Source: Bacillota bacterium LX-D
GTDB taxonomy: Bacteria > Bacillota > DUOV01 > Zhaonellaceae
DNA: 64,000 bases
Reading direction: 5' to 3'
NCBI GenBank assembly: GCA_031628995.1
Contig: JAVLUO010000011.1
Coordinates: 1 to 64,000 of the forward strand
Positions 34,456-43,593 of this stretch are shown one piece after another. A program made the translations under genes and the position numbers. The notes below the pieces were generated by a model. That model had not been told where the DNA came from. It searched no databases and saw nothing but the letters and a program-made list of their open reading frames with translations. The number at the start of each line of letters is the position of its first letter. Positions within the stretch are counted from its first letter, which is position 1.

Positions 34456-35778
34456 ATGGCCAAACCGATTGTAGCAATTGTTGGCAGGCCTAATGTTGGA
34501 AAATCCACATTGTTTAATCGAATAACTGGGGAACGGGTTGCTATCGTTGAAGATATCTCTGGGGTAACAAGAGACAGAATTTATCGAGACGCTGAATGGC
34601 AAGATAATAAATTTACTCTTATTGATACTGGTGGTATTCAATGGGAGGATAATAAAATATCAACTCAGGTTAAAAAGCAGGCAGAAATAGCTATAACTGA
34701 GGCGGATATTATTATATTCTTGACCGATGCCAAAACAGGTTTGTTACCAGATGATTATGAGGTAGCTTCAATTCTTCGGAAAACTGACAAACCAGTAGTC
34801 TTAGCTGTTAATAAAGTAGAAAATTTTTCTAACCCTGAGTTCTATGAGTTTTATAAATTGGGATTGGGAGAGCCCATTCCCGTTTCGGCTATCCATGGTA
34901 TGAATACGGGGGATTTGTTAGATGCAGTTATAGCAAACTTTCCTGCAGAAAAGGACGAAGAAAACTTCTCAGATACAATTAAAATTGCAGTTATTGGTCG
35001 CCCAAATGTAGGTAAATCTACGATGACTAATTTTCTTTTAGGAGAAGAACGAGTTATAGTAAGTGATATACCGGGTACAACGAGGGATGCTATAGATTCT
35101 GTTTTAAGCAGAGAAGGCAAAGAATATTTAATAATTGATACTGCAGGGATGAGAAAAAGAGCTAAAATCTATAATACAACGGAACGCTATAGTGTATTAA
35201 GATCGCTAAAAGCAGTAGAAAGAGCAGATGTAGTACTTATTCTGATTGATGCAACTGAAGGGGTTACAGAACAGGATAAAAAGATTGCTGGTTTTGCCCA
35301 TGAAAATGGGAAAGGTTCCATTATTGTAGTTAATAAATGGGATCTGGTTATTAAAAATGATAAAACAATTAATAAGTTTGATGAAAGAATTCGTGAAGAA
35401 TTATCTTTCATGCAGTATGCGCCAATTATGTACGTTTCTGCTTTAACGGGTCAAAGGGTGTGGAAAATATTTGATTTAATAGATTTTGTAGCAGAGCAAA
35501 GTGCGAGAAGGATCTCTACAAATTTATTAAATAAATATATAGCGGAAATAATGGCTCTTAACCCTCCACCAGGGGATAAGGGGAAGTATTTAAAAATACT
35601 TTATGCCACTCAAAGCGGGGTAAAACCGCCAACTTTTATTCTTTTTGTTAATGATCCAGAGCTGATGCATTTTTCTTACCAAAGATATATTGAAAATCAA
35701 TTAAGAAAGTCATTTGGGTTTGAGGGAAATCCTATTAGATTAATAACTAGAAAGAAAAAAAATCATAAAGAAGATTAA
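34456..35778 (+). CDS. der: ribosome-associated GTPase Der (EngA)
   Basis: Der is an essential 50S-assembly GTPase with two G domains. The 440-residue protein has GRPNVGKSTLFNRITGE near residue 10 with DTGGI, and a second GRPNVGKSTMTNFLLGE near 180 with DTAGMRKRAK and NKWDLV. A KH-like C-terminal domain follows. It sits between the DUF512 gene and gpsA, a standard clostridial order, although plsY, often found between der and gpsA, is absent. Confidence 0.96.
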   Translation: MAKPIVAIVGRPNVGKSTLFNRITGERVAIVEDISGVTRDRIYRDAEWQDNKFTLIDTGGIQWEDNKISTQVKKQAEIAITEADIIIFLTDAKTGLLPDDYEVASILRKTDKPVVLAVNKVENFSNPEFYEFYKLGLGEPIPVSAIHGMNTGDLLDAVIANFPAEKDEENFSDTIKIAVIGRPNVGKSTMTNFLLGEERVIVSDIPGTTRDAIDSVLSREGKEYLIIDTAGMRKRAKIYNTTERYSVLRSLKAVERADVVLILIDATEGVTEQDKKIAGFAHENGKGSIIVVNKWDLVIKNDKTINKFDERIREELSFMQYAPIMYVSALTGQRVWKIFDLIDFVAEQSARRISTNLLNKYIAEIMALNPPPGDKGKYLKILYATQSGVKPPTFILFVNDPELMHFSYQRYIENQLRKSFGFEGNPIRLITRKKKNHKED

Positions 35779-35801
35779 ATATTTAAAGGACGGATCAAAA
35801 A

Positions 35802-36827
35802 ATGAAAAATATATGTGTTTTAGGAGCAGGAAGCTGGGGGACTGCTCTTGCTGTCCATTTAGCAAAAAAAGGACTATTAGTTCGCCTGTGGTCAATAGAT
35901 AAAGAACAAGTTGACATTATGAATGAGACCAGATTCAATCAACATTTTTTACCAGATATTGAACTTGCTAATAATATTGAACCTACTTGTGATTTAGATT
36001 TTGCTTTGCATGGTGCTAAGCTAGTTGTTTTATCAGTGCCGTCAAATGCAGTACGAGAAGTAGTACAACTTTTTAGTCCTAAAATTAACAAGGATGTTGT
36101 AATTGTTAATACTGCTAAGGGTCTCGAAGAAAAAACATTAATGCGTATGAGCCAAGTTATTATGGAAGAAACAAAGGGGTTGCCCCCAGTGGCAGTTCTT
36201 TCTGGTCCCAGTCACGCGGAAGAAGTTAGCCGTTTTCTACCTACGGCTGTTGTAGCAGCAGCAAAGCAACGAAAAGTTGCGGAATTTGTACAAGATATTT
36301 TTATGGCGGTTAACTTTAGAGTGTATACCAATCCTGATATTTGTGGTGTGGAAATTGGAGGGGCCTTAAAAAATGTTATTGCCTTGGCAACTGGTATAGC
36401 AGATGGGTTAGGATTTGGTGATAATACACGGGCAGCTTTAATGACTAGAGGTATTACAGAGATATCACGTGTAGGAATTCGACTTAAAGCTGATCCCTTA
36501 ACTTTTGCTGGTTTGACTGGAATTGGTGATTTAATTGTAACCTGCAGCAGTATGCATAGTAGAAATCGCAGAGCTGGTATCCAGCTTGGACAAGGAATAC
36601 CATTAGATACTATATTAAAGAATATGGGTATGGTAGTAGAGGGAGCAAATACTGTGAAAGCAGCTGTTAAATTGGCTAGGCAGTTATGTGTGGAGATGCC
36701 AATTACCCAGGAAGTCCATGATGTCTTATATAAAGGTAAGAAGCCTATTGAAAGCGTTAACAATCTTATGAAAAGAAATAGAACTCATGAAGTGGAAGAA
36801 GTCGTTACTAATTGCAATTTTATTTAG
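35802..36827 (+). CDS. gpsA: glycerol-3-phosphate dehydrogenase [NAD(P)+]
   Basis: GpsA reduces dihydroxyacetone phosphate to sn-glycerol 3-phosphate for phospholipids. The 341-residue protein has CVLGAGSWGTALAVHLA, VNTAKGLEE, LSGPSHAEEV, the catalytic-lysine region GVEIGGALKNVIALATGIADGLGFGDNTRAALMTRG and LIVTCSSMHSRNRRAG. It follows der by 23 bases and ends in a terminator, so it probably closes that operon. Confidence 0.95.
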   Translation: MKNICVLGAGSWGTALAVHLAKKGLLVRLWSIDKEQVDIMNETRFNQHFLPDIELANNIEPTCDLDFALHGAKLVVLSVPSNAVREVVQLFSPKINKDVVIVNTAKGLEEKTLMRMSQVIMEETKGLPPVAVLSGPSHAEEVSRFLPTAVVAAAKQRKVAEFVQDIFMAVNFRVYTNPDICGVEIGGALKNVIALATGIADGLGFGDNTRAALMTRGITEISRVGIRLKADPLTFAGLTGIGDLIVTCSSMHSRNRRAGIQLGQGIPLDTILKNMGMVVEGANTVKAAVKLARQLCVEMPITQEVHDVLYKGKKPIESVNNLMKRNRTHEVEEVVTNCNFI

Positions 36828-36832
36828 TTTAG

Positions 36833-36856
36833 AAGTGCAGCAATGCACTTTTTTTT
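36833..36856 (+). terminator. intrinsic terminator after gpsA
   Basis: AAGTGCA and TGCACTT form a perfect 7-bp stem across a GCAA tetraloop, followed by T residues to 36856. Confidence 0.92.
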
Positions 36857-37038
36857 ATTTAGGGTAATATTCCCAAATTAAAGACATATATATGTAATGT
36901 TAATACATACCAATAAAACGAATAACAAACAAAAAGATAATTATAACTTTTTGTTTTTAAAGTATGGAAAAGGAGGGATGGGTGGATTTTAACCCACATA
37001 AGTATTATAGGAAAGATTTAATTAAAGGAGGGGAAACA

Positions 37039-38517
37039 ATGGAAAACTATGACATATTCAGGGATATTGCTGAACGCACTGGGGGAGACATATACCTGGG
37101 TTTTGTTGGTCCTGTTCGTACTGGAAAGTCAACTTTAATTAAGAAATTTATGGAGTCAATTGTTTTACCTAATATAAAAAATCCTAACGAGCGGGACAGG
37201 GCTAAAGATGAGTTACCTTTAAGCAGCGAAGGAAAGACTATTACTACTACCGAGCCTAAATTTATACCAAATGAGGCAGTGGAAATAGTTATCAAAGAAG
37301 GTTTAAAATTAAAAGTTAGAATGGTAGATTGTGTTGGCTATAAAGTTGAAGGAGCAATTGGCTACGAAGAAGATAACGGTCCAAGAATGGTACATACACC
37401 ATGGTTTGAAGAAGCAGTAACTTTCCAAGAAGCAGCAGAAGTAGGGACTAGGAAAGTAATTACAGACCACTCGACAATTGGTATTGCTGTATTTACTGAC
37501 GGTAGTATAAGCGATATTGCAAGGGAGAATTATTTAGACGCAGAAGAAAGAGTTATTTATGAATTAAAAGAGCTAAAAAAACCCTTTGTAATTATTTTAA
37601 ACTCTACCCACCCTGAGCAAGAAGACACAATACAATTAGCCCATTCTTTAGAAGAACAGCACAACGTACCAGTATTACCAATGAATTGTGCCTATTTAAC
37701 GGAAAAAGATGTTTTGAATATACTAGAAGAAGCACTTTATGAGTTTCCTGTGACAGAAGTTAATGTTAACCTACCTAAATGGGTTGATGAATTAGAAAAT
37801 AGTCATTGGTTAAGAGCAAGTTACGAGGAATCAGTTCATGAGGCCATTGAAAAAGTCACCAGATTAAGAGACATAGATGGAGTAATTGATGAATTGGCTT
37901 TAAACACCAACGTCGAAAAAGTTTATCTTAAAAATGTTGATCTTGGAACAGGAAGTATTGAAATTGAGATATATGCTCAGGAAGGACTTTTCCATAAAAT
38001 TTTAAATGAGTTAACAGGCTTTGAAATTGAAGGGGATCATACCTTACTTCGGCTAATGCAAGAGTTAAGCGTAATCAAAAAAGACTATGATAAAATTTCT
38101 TACGGTTTACAAGAAGTACGCAATATGGGTTATGGTATGGTAGTACCTACTGTTGAAGAAATGGAACTGCAAGAACCAGAATTAATTAAACAAGGACGTG
38201 GTTTTGGGGTTAAACTAAAAGCAGTAGCACCATCTTACCATTTAATCAAAGCAAATATTACAACTGAAATAACTCCTTTAATTGGAACAGAAAAACAATG
38301 TGATGACTTAATTAAATACATTATGGATGAATTTGAAGAGAACCCACAAAAGATATGGGAAACTAATGTTTTTGGAAAATCCTTAAGTGATTTAGTACGG
38401 GAAGGAATTCAAGGTAAGCTTTATCATATGCCTGAAAATGCCCAGCAGAAGTTACAGGAAACGTTAGAGAGAATAGTAAATGACGGAAGTGGTGGATTGA
38501 TTTGCATTATTATATAA
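37039..38517 (+). CDS. spoIVA: stage IV sporulation protein A
   Basis: SpoIVA is the ATPase that polymerises on the forespore as the base layer of the spore coat. The protein is 492 residues, the same length as in Bacillus subtilis. The Walker A motif GPVRTGKST places the lysine at residue 30, with FKDIAERTGGDIYLG-like sequence before it and VDCVGYKVEGAIGYEEDNG after. The C-terminus ends NDGSGGLICIII, matching the localisation tail. ATG 37039 has AAAGGAGGGG 6 bases upstream; an in-frame ATG at 36964 with its own AAAGGAGGG-like context is too long for the family. Confidence 0.96.
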   Translation: MENYDIFRDIAERTGGDIYLGFVGPVRTGKSTLIKKFMESIVLPNIKNPNERDRAKDELPLSSEGKTITTTEPKFIPNEAVEIVIKEGLKLKVRMVDCVGYKVEGAIGYEEDNGPRMVHTPWFEEAVTFQEAAEVGTRKVITDHSTIGIAVFTDGSISDIARENYLDAEERVIYELKELKKPFVIILNSTHPEQEDTIQLAHSLEEQHNVPVLPMNCAYLTEKDVLNILEEALYEFPVTEVNVNLPKWVDELENSHWLRASYEESVHEAIEKVTRLRDIDGVIDELALNTNVEKVYLKNVDLGTGSIEIEIYAQEGLFHKILNELTGFEIEGDHTLLRLMQELSVIKKDYDKISYGLQEVRNMGYGMVVPTVEEMELQEPELIKQGRGFGVKLKAVAPSYHLIKANITTEITPLIGTEKQCDDLIKYIMDEFEENPQKIWETNVFGKSLSDLVREGIQGKLYHMPENAQQKLQETLERIVNDGSGGLICIII

Positions 38518-38539
38518 GTCGGTTTAAACCGACTTTTTT
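38516..38539 (+). terminator. intrinsic terminator after spoIVA
   Basis: AAGTCGGTTT and AAACCGACTT form a 20-base inverted repeat followed by T residues. Confidence 0.88.
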
Positions 38540-38592
38540 ATTTTTTAAGAGTTATTTACTGAAGAGTTTCATAAAATGTTGGGAAATAGTTA

Positions 38593-38622
38593 TTGACAAT
38601 TAAACGCATCCTATGGTAATGT
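38593..38622 (+). promoter_or_regulatory. candidate promoter of pheB-hom-thrB-lysC
   Basis: A consensus TTGACA at 38593-38598 is followed after 18 bases by TAATGT (38617-38622). The -10 is imperfect. It lies in the only gap between the spoIVA terminator and pheB. Confidence 0.5.
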
Positions 38623-38673
38623 CTACTGTATAAAACCAAATGTTCACCATGCAAAGACGAGTAGGTGAGAAAG

Positions 38674-39123
38674 GTGCCTAAAACAGAAAATGAACGTTTT
38701 TACATCGTAAGTGCAAATATATTACCTGAAGCTATTAAAAAAACTGCTGAGGTAAAGGAAATGCTTAAAAAAAATGAGGCCATGACAATTAATGAAGCGG
38801 TAAAGAAAATTGGACTTTCGAGAAGCGCCTTTTACAAGTACAAAGAAGGTGTTTTCCCTATCTATTCTAGTGGGACGAGTCAGATTACTACTATTTCGTT
38901 AATTTTAGAGCACCGTTCTGGCATTTTATCTCAAGTTATTAATTCAATTGCTGACGTTCAAGGGAACGTTCTAACTATTAATCAAAGTATACCACTACAG
39001 GGCTTGGCCAACGTAACAATATCTATTGAAGTAGGTAATTTGACTTTAGGGTTAAATGAGCTCATACTGTTACTTAAAAATATAGATGGTGTTAATAAAG
39101 TTGAAATATTAGGTAACAGTTAA
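38674..39123 (+). CDS. pheB: ACT domain-containing protein (PheB, UPF0735 family)
   Basis: The protein is about 149 residues. It has a helix-turn-helix-like N-terminal part (TINEAVKKIGLSRSAFYKYKEGVFPI) and a C-terminal ACT domain (ISLILEHRSGILSQVINSIADVQGNVL). UPF0735/PheB proteins accompany homoserine dehydrogenase or phenylalanine genes in Firmicutes; amino-acid sensing is inferred. GTG 38674 has AGGTGAG 4 bases upstream; an earlier GTG at 38665 overlaps that site. Confidence 0.88.
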   Translation: MPKTENERFYIVSANILPEAIKKTAEVKEMLKKNEAMTINEAVKKIGLSRSAFYKYKEGVFPIYSSGTSQITTISLILEHRSGILSQVINSIADVQGNVLTINQSIPLQGLANVTISIEVGNLTLGLNELILLLKNIDGVNKVEILGNS

Positions 39124-39157
39124 TTATTAAACAATATAGTTATAGGGTGGGATAAGT

Positions 39158-40450
39158 TTGGAAACTATTAAAATTGGAATTTTGGGTTGCGGTACTGTAG
39201 GCAAGGGCGTAATTAAAGTACTTTGCAATAATAGAGATAGTATCGCCAGAAAAATTGGCAGCTATATAGAAATTGTTAAAGTGTTGGAGCGAGATCAGCA
39301 AAAAATTCAAGATCCAACTTTTCGCCAGATTTCTTTTACTTCAAACGCTTATGAAATTTTAGATGATCCCGAAATAAATGTTATTGTTGAGGTAATGGGA
39401 GGAATTGAACTTCCACGGGAATATATTGTATATGCATTGCGAAATGGCAAAAGTGTTGTTACTGCCAATAAAGATTTAATGGCCATAAATGGTGAGGAGC
39501 TTTTCGCTGCGGCTGAGGAAGGAAAAGCTGATTTACTGTTTGAAGCCAGTGTAGGAGGCGGAATACCCATTATCGGACCATTAAAAGAATCCCTAGCAGG
39601 CAATAAAATTAATACGGTAATGGGCATCATTAATGGCACGACTAATTATATTCTAACAAAGATGGCTAACATGGGTAGTGATTTTGACGAAGTATTAGCA
39701 GAAGCGCAAAAGTTGGGTTATGCAGAAGCAGATCCTACTTCAGATGTGGAAGGATTAGATTCAGCTAGAAAAATCGCTATTCTTGCCTCAATTGCATTTA
39801 ATACTAGAATCACTTTTCCTAATGTTTATGTAGAAGGGATTACAAAAGTATCTGCAAGCGACATTCTTTATGCAAAAGAATTGGGTTATGTTATAAAACT
39901 ATTAGGTATTGCCAAAGAAGAACAAAAAGAAATTGAGGTAAGAGTACATCCAGTATTTTTGCCTAAAAATCATCCATTAGCTAGTGTAGATAATGTTTAT
40001 AATTCAATTTATATTAAGGGAGATGCAGTTGGAGATGCCATGTTTTTTGGCCGTGGAGCTGGAGAACTGCCTACGGCTAGTGCAGTAGTTGGGGATATAA
40101 TGACTATTGCTAAAAATATAAAGAACGGTTTAATGGGAACAAATCAATGTACTTGTTTTGAACACAAAAGAATTAAAACTATTTTTGAAACAAAATCAAA
40201 ATATTATTTAAGACTTAGCGTTAAAGATAAACCTGGAGTCTTAGCTAGCATTGCCAGTGTTTTAGGTAATCAAGAGGTCAGTATTGCCTCTGTAATACAA
40301 AAGAAAAGACAAAACGAAATAGCAGAGATTGTTTTAATAACCCATGAGGTCAAAGAGGCCAACTTGCAGGATGCTTTAAATATTATTCGAGGTTTGTCAG
40401 TAGTTAACGAAATTAGAAATGTTATTCGAGTTGAGTCTGGTGAAGAATAA
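39158..40450 (+). CDS. hom: homoserine dehydrogenase
   Basis: Hom reduces aspartate semialdehyde to homoserine in the threonine/methionine branch. The 430-residue protein has GCGTVGKGVIKVL, VVEVMGG, NKDLMAINGEELF, EASVGGGIPIIGPLKESLAGN, MGIINGTTNYILTKM, YAEADPTSDVEGLD and a C-terminal ACT domain (RLSVKDKPGVLASIASVLG) for threonine feedback. The TTG start has a GGGTGGG site. thrB follows by 18 bases. Confidence 0.95.
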   Translation: METIKIGILGCGTVGKGVIKVLCNNRDSIARKIGSYIEIVKVLERDQQKIQDPTFRQISFTSNAYEILDDPEINVIVEVMGGIELPREYIVYALRNGKSVVTANKDLMAINGEELFAAAEEGKADLLFEASVGGGIPIIGPLKESLAGNKINTVMGIINGTTNYILTKMANMGSDFDEVLAEAQKLGYAEADPTSDVEGLDSARKIAILASIAFNTRITFPNVYVEGITKVSASDILYAKELGYVIKLLGIAKEEQKEIEVRVHPVFLPKNHPLASVDNVYNSIYIKGDAVGDAMFFGRGAGELPTASAVVGDIMTIAKNIKNGLMGTNQCTCFEHKRIKTIFETKSKYYLRLSVKDKPGVLASIASVLGNQEVSIASVIQKKRQNEIAEIVLITHEVKEANLQDALNIIRGLSVVNEIRNVIRVESGEE

Positions 40451-40468
40451 AATATTGGGGGAAAAAAT

Positions 40469-41365
40469 ATGATAAAAGTTCGGGTGCCTGCTACAACTGC
40501 AAATCTAGGTCCTGGGTTTGATACATTAGGAATGTCCTTAGATTTATATAATTATCTAGAATTAGCTGAAATAGAAAAGGGTTTAGAGGTATATGTTCAG
40601 GGTGAGGGAGAGCAGGTAATACCTAAGAATTCGGACAATATAGTTTTAAAAGCTATAGTTGAAACACTAAATCGCTGTAAGTATAAACGTAAAGGTTTAC
40701 AAATTAAGCTTATTAATCATATTCCTGTAGCAAGGGGCTTAGGCAGCAGTGCGGCGGCAATAGTCGGTGGAGTTTATGCTGCTAATTTATTAGCTGGAAA
40801 TAAATTATCTAAGGAAGAGCTCTTAGATATTGCAGTTGGACTAGAAGGACATCCTGATAATGTGGCACCTGCCCTATTAGGCGGGATACTAGTAAGCAGT
40901 GTTAAAAACAACAGCATAATTTATCGTCGAATAAAGCCTCCGGAGGAAATTTCTACTGTTGTAGCTATACCTAATTTTTCTTTATCCACTAAAGTTGCGA
41001 GAAATGTACTTCCGGAAAAAATTTTACTTAAAGATGCGGTGTTTAATGTCGGCAATATTGCTTTACTTGTTCTGGCATTGGCCTCACAAGATTACGATTT
41101 ATTGGGGCAAGTCATGGAGGATAAACTGCATCAGCCTTACAGAATGAAACTAATACCTGGAATGGATCATGTATTTAAAGCTGCAATAAGAAAGGGTGCC
41201 CTAGGTGTAGCATTAAGCGGAGCAGGTCCGACTTTAATAGCTTTTACGCGAGGGTATAAAAAGGAAGTTGGGGAAGCCATGCAGGAAACATTTCAAAATT
41301 ATGGTGTTTCTTGTTCCATTAAAAATTTAAAACCCACTTTTTTAGGTGCAGAAACAGTCGTTTAA
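40469..41365 (+). CDS. thrB: homoserine kinase
   Basis: ThrB phosphorylates homoserine. The 298-residue GHMP kinase begins [21 protein letters not shown], has the ATP loop [30 protein letters not shown] and [11 protein letters not shown]. No thrC follows; it may lie elsewhere. The gene overlaps no neighbour and shares the operon with hom and lysC. Confidence 0.95.
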   Translation: MIKVRVPATTANLGPGFDTLGMSLDLYNYLELAEIEKGLEVYVQGEGEQVIPKNSDNIVLKAIVETLNRCKYKRKGLQIKLINHIPVARGLGSSAAAIVGGVYAANLLAGNKLSKEELLDIAVGLEGHPDNVAPALLGGILVSSVKNNSIIYRRIKPPEEISTVVAIPNFSLSTKVARNVLPEKILLKDAVFNVGNIALLVLALASQDYDLLGQVMEDKLHQPYRMKLIPGMDHVFKAAIRKGALGVALSGAGPTLIAFTRGYKKEVGEAMQETFQNYGVSCSIKNLKPTFLGAETVV

Positions 41366-41384
41366 ACAAATGGGGGTATGTAAC

Positions 41385-42632
41385 ATGGGAATAGTGGTGC
41401 AAAAATTCGGAGGCAGTTCAGTTGCCAATCCCGAACGTATACAAAGAGTTGCTCAAAGAATTGTAGAATGTTATAAATCCGGTAACCAAGTTGTTGTGGT
41501 TGTTTCGGCACTTGGTGATGCGACCGATAATTTAGTTGCACTATCTCGAAGGATTACTACCAATCCTTCAGATCGGGAAATGGATATGCTTTTGGCAACT
41601 GGTGAACAAGTATCTATTGCCTTATTAACTATGGCTATTCATGCTCTGGGCTACGAGGCAATATCTTTAACCGGTCCCCAAGCCGGTATTATTACGAGTA
41701 ATGTTCATACAAAAGCTAAAATAATAAATATTAATAGTGCACGCATTCAAAAGGAATTACATCAAGGAAATATTGTTATTGTCGCTGGTTTTCAAGGAAA
41801 AACTGCTAATGGAGAAATAACAACATTGGGACGCGGAGGGTCAGATACTTCTGCTGTTGCCTTGGCCGCTGCCTTAAAAGCAGACATCTGTGAAATTTTT
41901 ACAGATGTAGATGGAGTTTACACTACAGACCCTAGGATAGAAGTTAATGCTCAAAAACTTTCCTCGATATCCTATGAGGAAATGCTTGAATTAGCAAGTC
42001 TTGGGGCCTTAGTTTTACAACCTAGAGCAGTAGAATTTGCAATGCAATTTAATGTTAAATTACACGTTCGTTCCAGTTTTAACTATAATGAAGGTACAAT
42101 TGTGCAGGAGGTTAGTAATATGGAAAGAGATATAGCAGTAAGCGGTATAGCACATGATTCTAATGTAGCGAAAATTACTCTTTTTGGTGTACCCGATGAA
42201 CCAGGAGTCGCCTGTAAACTTTTTACTGCTTTAGCTGATGGAAATATTAACATTGACATGATTATCCAAAGCAGTTCCCGGAGTGGGCATAACAACATTA
42301 CTTTTACAGTTGCAAAGGATGATGCGGCAAAAGCTTTGGCTATTACTGAACAAATAAAAGAGATAATTGGTGCTGAAGGAACTGCTTGTGATGACACAGT
42401 AGCAAAAGTTAGTATTGTTGGAGCTGGAATGGTTGCTAACTCAGGCGTTGCAGCTAAAATGTTTGAAGCCTTATCCAAAGAAAAAATTAATATTCAATTA
42501 ATATCCACATCTGAAATAAAAATATCTTGTATTGTTGGCATCAATGATGTTGAGAAGGCTGTCAGAGCTATCCATGCTAAATTTAAGCTTAATAAAAAAC
42601 AAAATCAGTTGGATCTTGCCACTATTAACTAA
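41385..42632 (+). CDS. lysC: aspartate kinase
   Basis: Aspartokinase makes aspartyl phosphate, the first step to lysine, threonine, methionine and diaminopimelate. The protein is about 415 residues: a kinase domain ([61 protein letters not shown]) and two ACT domains ([20 protein letters not shown] and [22 protein letters not shown]). ATG 41385 has a GGGGG site about 8 bases upstream. An internal ATG-initiated beta subunit, known in Bacillus LysC, could begin near 42120 (MERDIAVSG), preceded by GGAGG. Confidence 0.94.
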   Translation: MGIVVQKFGGSSVANPERIQRVAQRIVECYKSGNQVVVVVSALGDATDNLVALSRRITTNPSDREMDMLLATGEQVSIALLTMAIHALGYEAISLTGPQAGIITSNVHTKAKIININSARIQKELHQGNIVIVAGFQGKTANGEITTLGRGGSDTSAVALAAALKADICEIFTDVDGVYTTDPRIEVNAQKLSSISYEEMLELASLGALVLQPRAVEFAMQFNVKLHVRSSFNYNEGTIVQEVSNMERDIAVSGIAHDSNVAKITLFGVPDEPGVACKLFTALADGNINIDMIIQSSSRSGHNNITFTVAKDDAAKALAITEQIKEIIGAEGTACDDTVAKVSIVGAGMVANSGVAAKMFEALSKEKINIQLISTSEIKISCIVGINDVEKAVRAIHAKFKLNKKQNQLDLATIN

Positions 42633-42646
42633 ATAGAGAATTTTTC

Positions 42647-42675
42647 TTGACATTATTATTACAAGATAGTAAAAT
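42647..42675 (+). promoter_or_regulatory. promoter of tRNA-Pro(GGG)
   Basis: TTGACA (42647-42652) and TAAAAT (42670-42675) are 17 bases apart, with the tRNA starting 11 bases after the -10 box. Confidence 0.8.
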
Positions 42676-42685
42676 ATAATTTGTT

Positions 42686-42762
42686 CGGGGCGTGGCTCAG
42701 TTTGGTAGAGCGCTACCTTGGGGTGGTAGAGGTCGCACGTTCAAATCGTGTCGCTCCGACCA
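42686..42762 (+). tRNA. tRNA-Pro (anticodon GGG)
   Basis: A 77-base cloverleaf with a 7-bp acceptor stem CGGGGCG/CGCTCCG, a D arm, anticodon stem CTACC/GGTAG with loop TTGGGGT, T arm with GTTCAAATC and encoded CCA at 42760-42762. Anticodon bases are 42720-42722. Confidence 0.96.
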
Positions 42763-42798
42763 AATACTTTTATAGCAAAATTTATTTTTTGCGAAACT

Positions 42799-42822
42799 CC
42801 TCTCGAAATGAGAGGCTTTTTT
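42799..42822 (+). terminator. intrinsic terminator after tRNA-Pro
   Basis: CCTCTC and GAGAGG pair across a GAAAT loop, followed by C and six T residues. Confidence 0.85.
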
Positions 42823-42918
42823 GTTTTACTTGCTAAATATGTTTTGTTAACATTAGTATAATTAATGTTATTTATTAACAATATATTAAATGGATTATAA
42901 TAAAGGGGTAAGGAACTG

Positions 42919-43488
42919 ATGGAAATTAACAGCTTAAAAAATGAATTTAAAAGTATATTTAAAAAATTTAACGAATTGTGTAGAGAGGTAAGCGAAAAGA
43001 ACAATTTAAAAAAGCAAGAATTATTACAGAAATTAATTAATGATTTTTACAGCTATTTTTCTAATAAGGGTTATAGGATAATTTCAGGAGAGAATAAGTA
43101 TACAGCCGAAAAAAATGATTTTGAAATATCTTTAATATTTAATGATGATGATACTTTTTTGCTTGAAATCCCACAAAAAGATGTCACGTATAGCCTAGAA
43201 ATCAGAGCTGGGTATGATGCACAGAAAATGATATTTTGGAAACATCCTTTAACCTACAAAGCTGAATTTTTAATGATCAACGGGAATGTAGATGAATTTT
43301 TAGGTGAAATTACTGACCTTGAGGTCCTAAAAAAGCTGTATCAGAACCTACATGAAAATATCTTACATTACGAACAAACTTTAAAGAATTATGATGAAGT
43401 CGACTTTGTTTATTCATTTTTAGATTCAAATATTGAAATTACTGACTTTACTGATATAATGGAAAAACATCTTCAGTTTGACCAATAA
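42919..43488 (+). CDS. hypothetical protein
   Basis: I do not recognise this 189-residue protein. It has no signal peptide, membrane segment or obvious motif. The N-terminal 40 residues look helical and lysine-rich, possibly coiled-coil. The middle (EISLIFNDDDTFLLEIPQKDV) looks beta-rich, and the C-terminus is acidic. A moderate AAAGGGG ribosome site lies ahead of the ATG. It is a single-gene unit between the tRNA-Pro terminator and a strong symmetric terminator. Confidence 0.7.
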   Translation: MEINSLKNEFKSIFKKFNELCREVSEKNNLKKQELLQKLINDFYSYFSNKGYRIISGENKYTAEKNDFEISLIFNDDDTFLLEIPQKDVTYSLEIRAGYDAQKMIFWKHPLTYKAEFLMINGNVDEFLGEITDLEVLKKLYQNLHENILHYEQTLKNYDEVDFVYSFLDSNIEITDFTDIMEKHLQFDQ

Positions 43489-43492
43489 TTAA

Positions 43493-43534
43493 TGCTAAAA
43501 AATACTCCTACTACCATAGGAGTATTTTTTAGCA
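43493..43534. terminator. symmetric intrinsic terminator between the unknown gene and the glycosyltransferase gene
   Basis: TGCTAAAAAATACTCCTA and TAGGAGTATTTTTTAGCA form an 18-bp perfect stem with a 6-base loop. It has an A-tract before and a T-tract after, so it could act in both directions, though only + strand genes flank it. Confidence 0.9.
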
Positions 43535-43593
43535 TTAAAACCACTTTTTTGAGAAAGAATTACTTTAAATAAAAAAATTAATCGGTGGATTAA

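Noticed and set aside
36212-36763. A 183-codon antisense frame opposite gpsA
   Set aside because: GpsA is unambiguous; the antisense frame has no ribosome site or recognisable domain.
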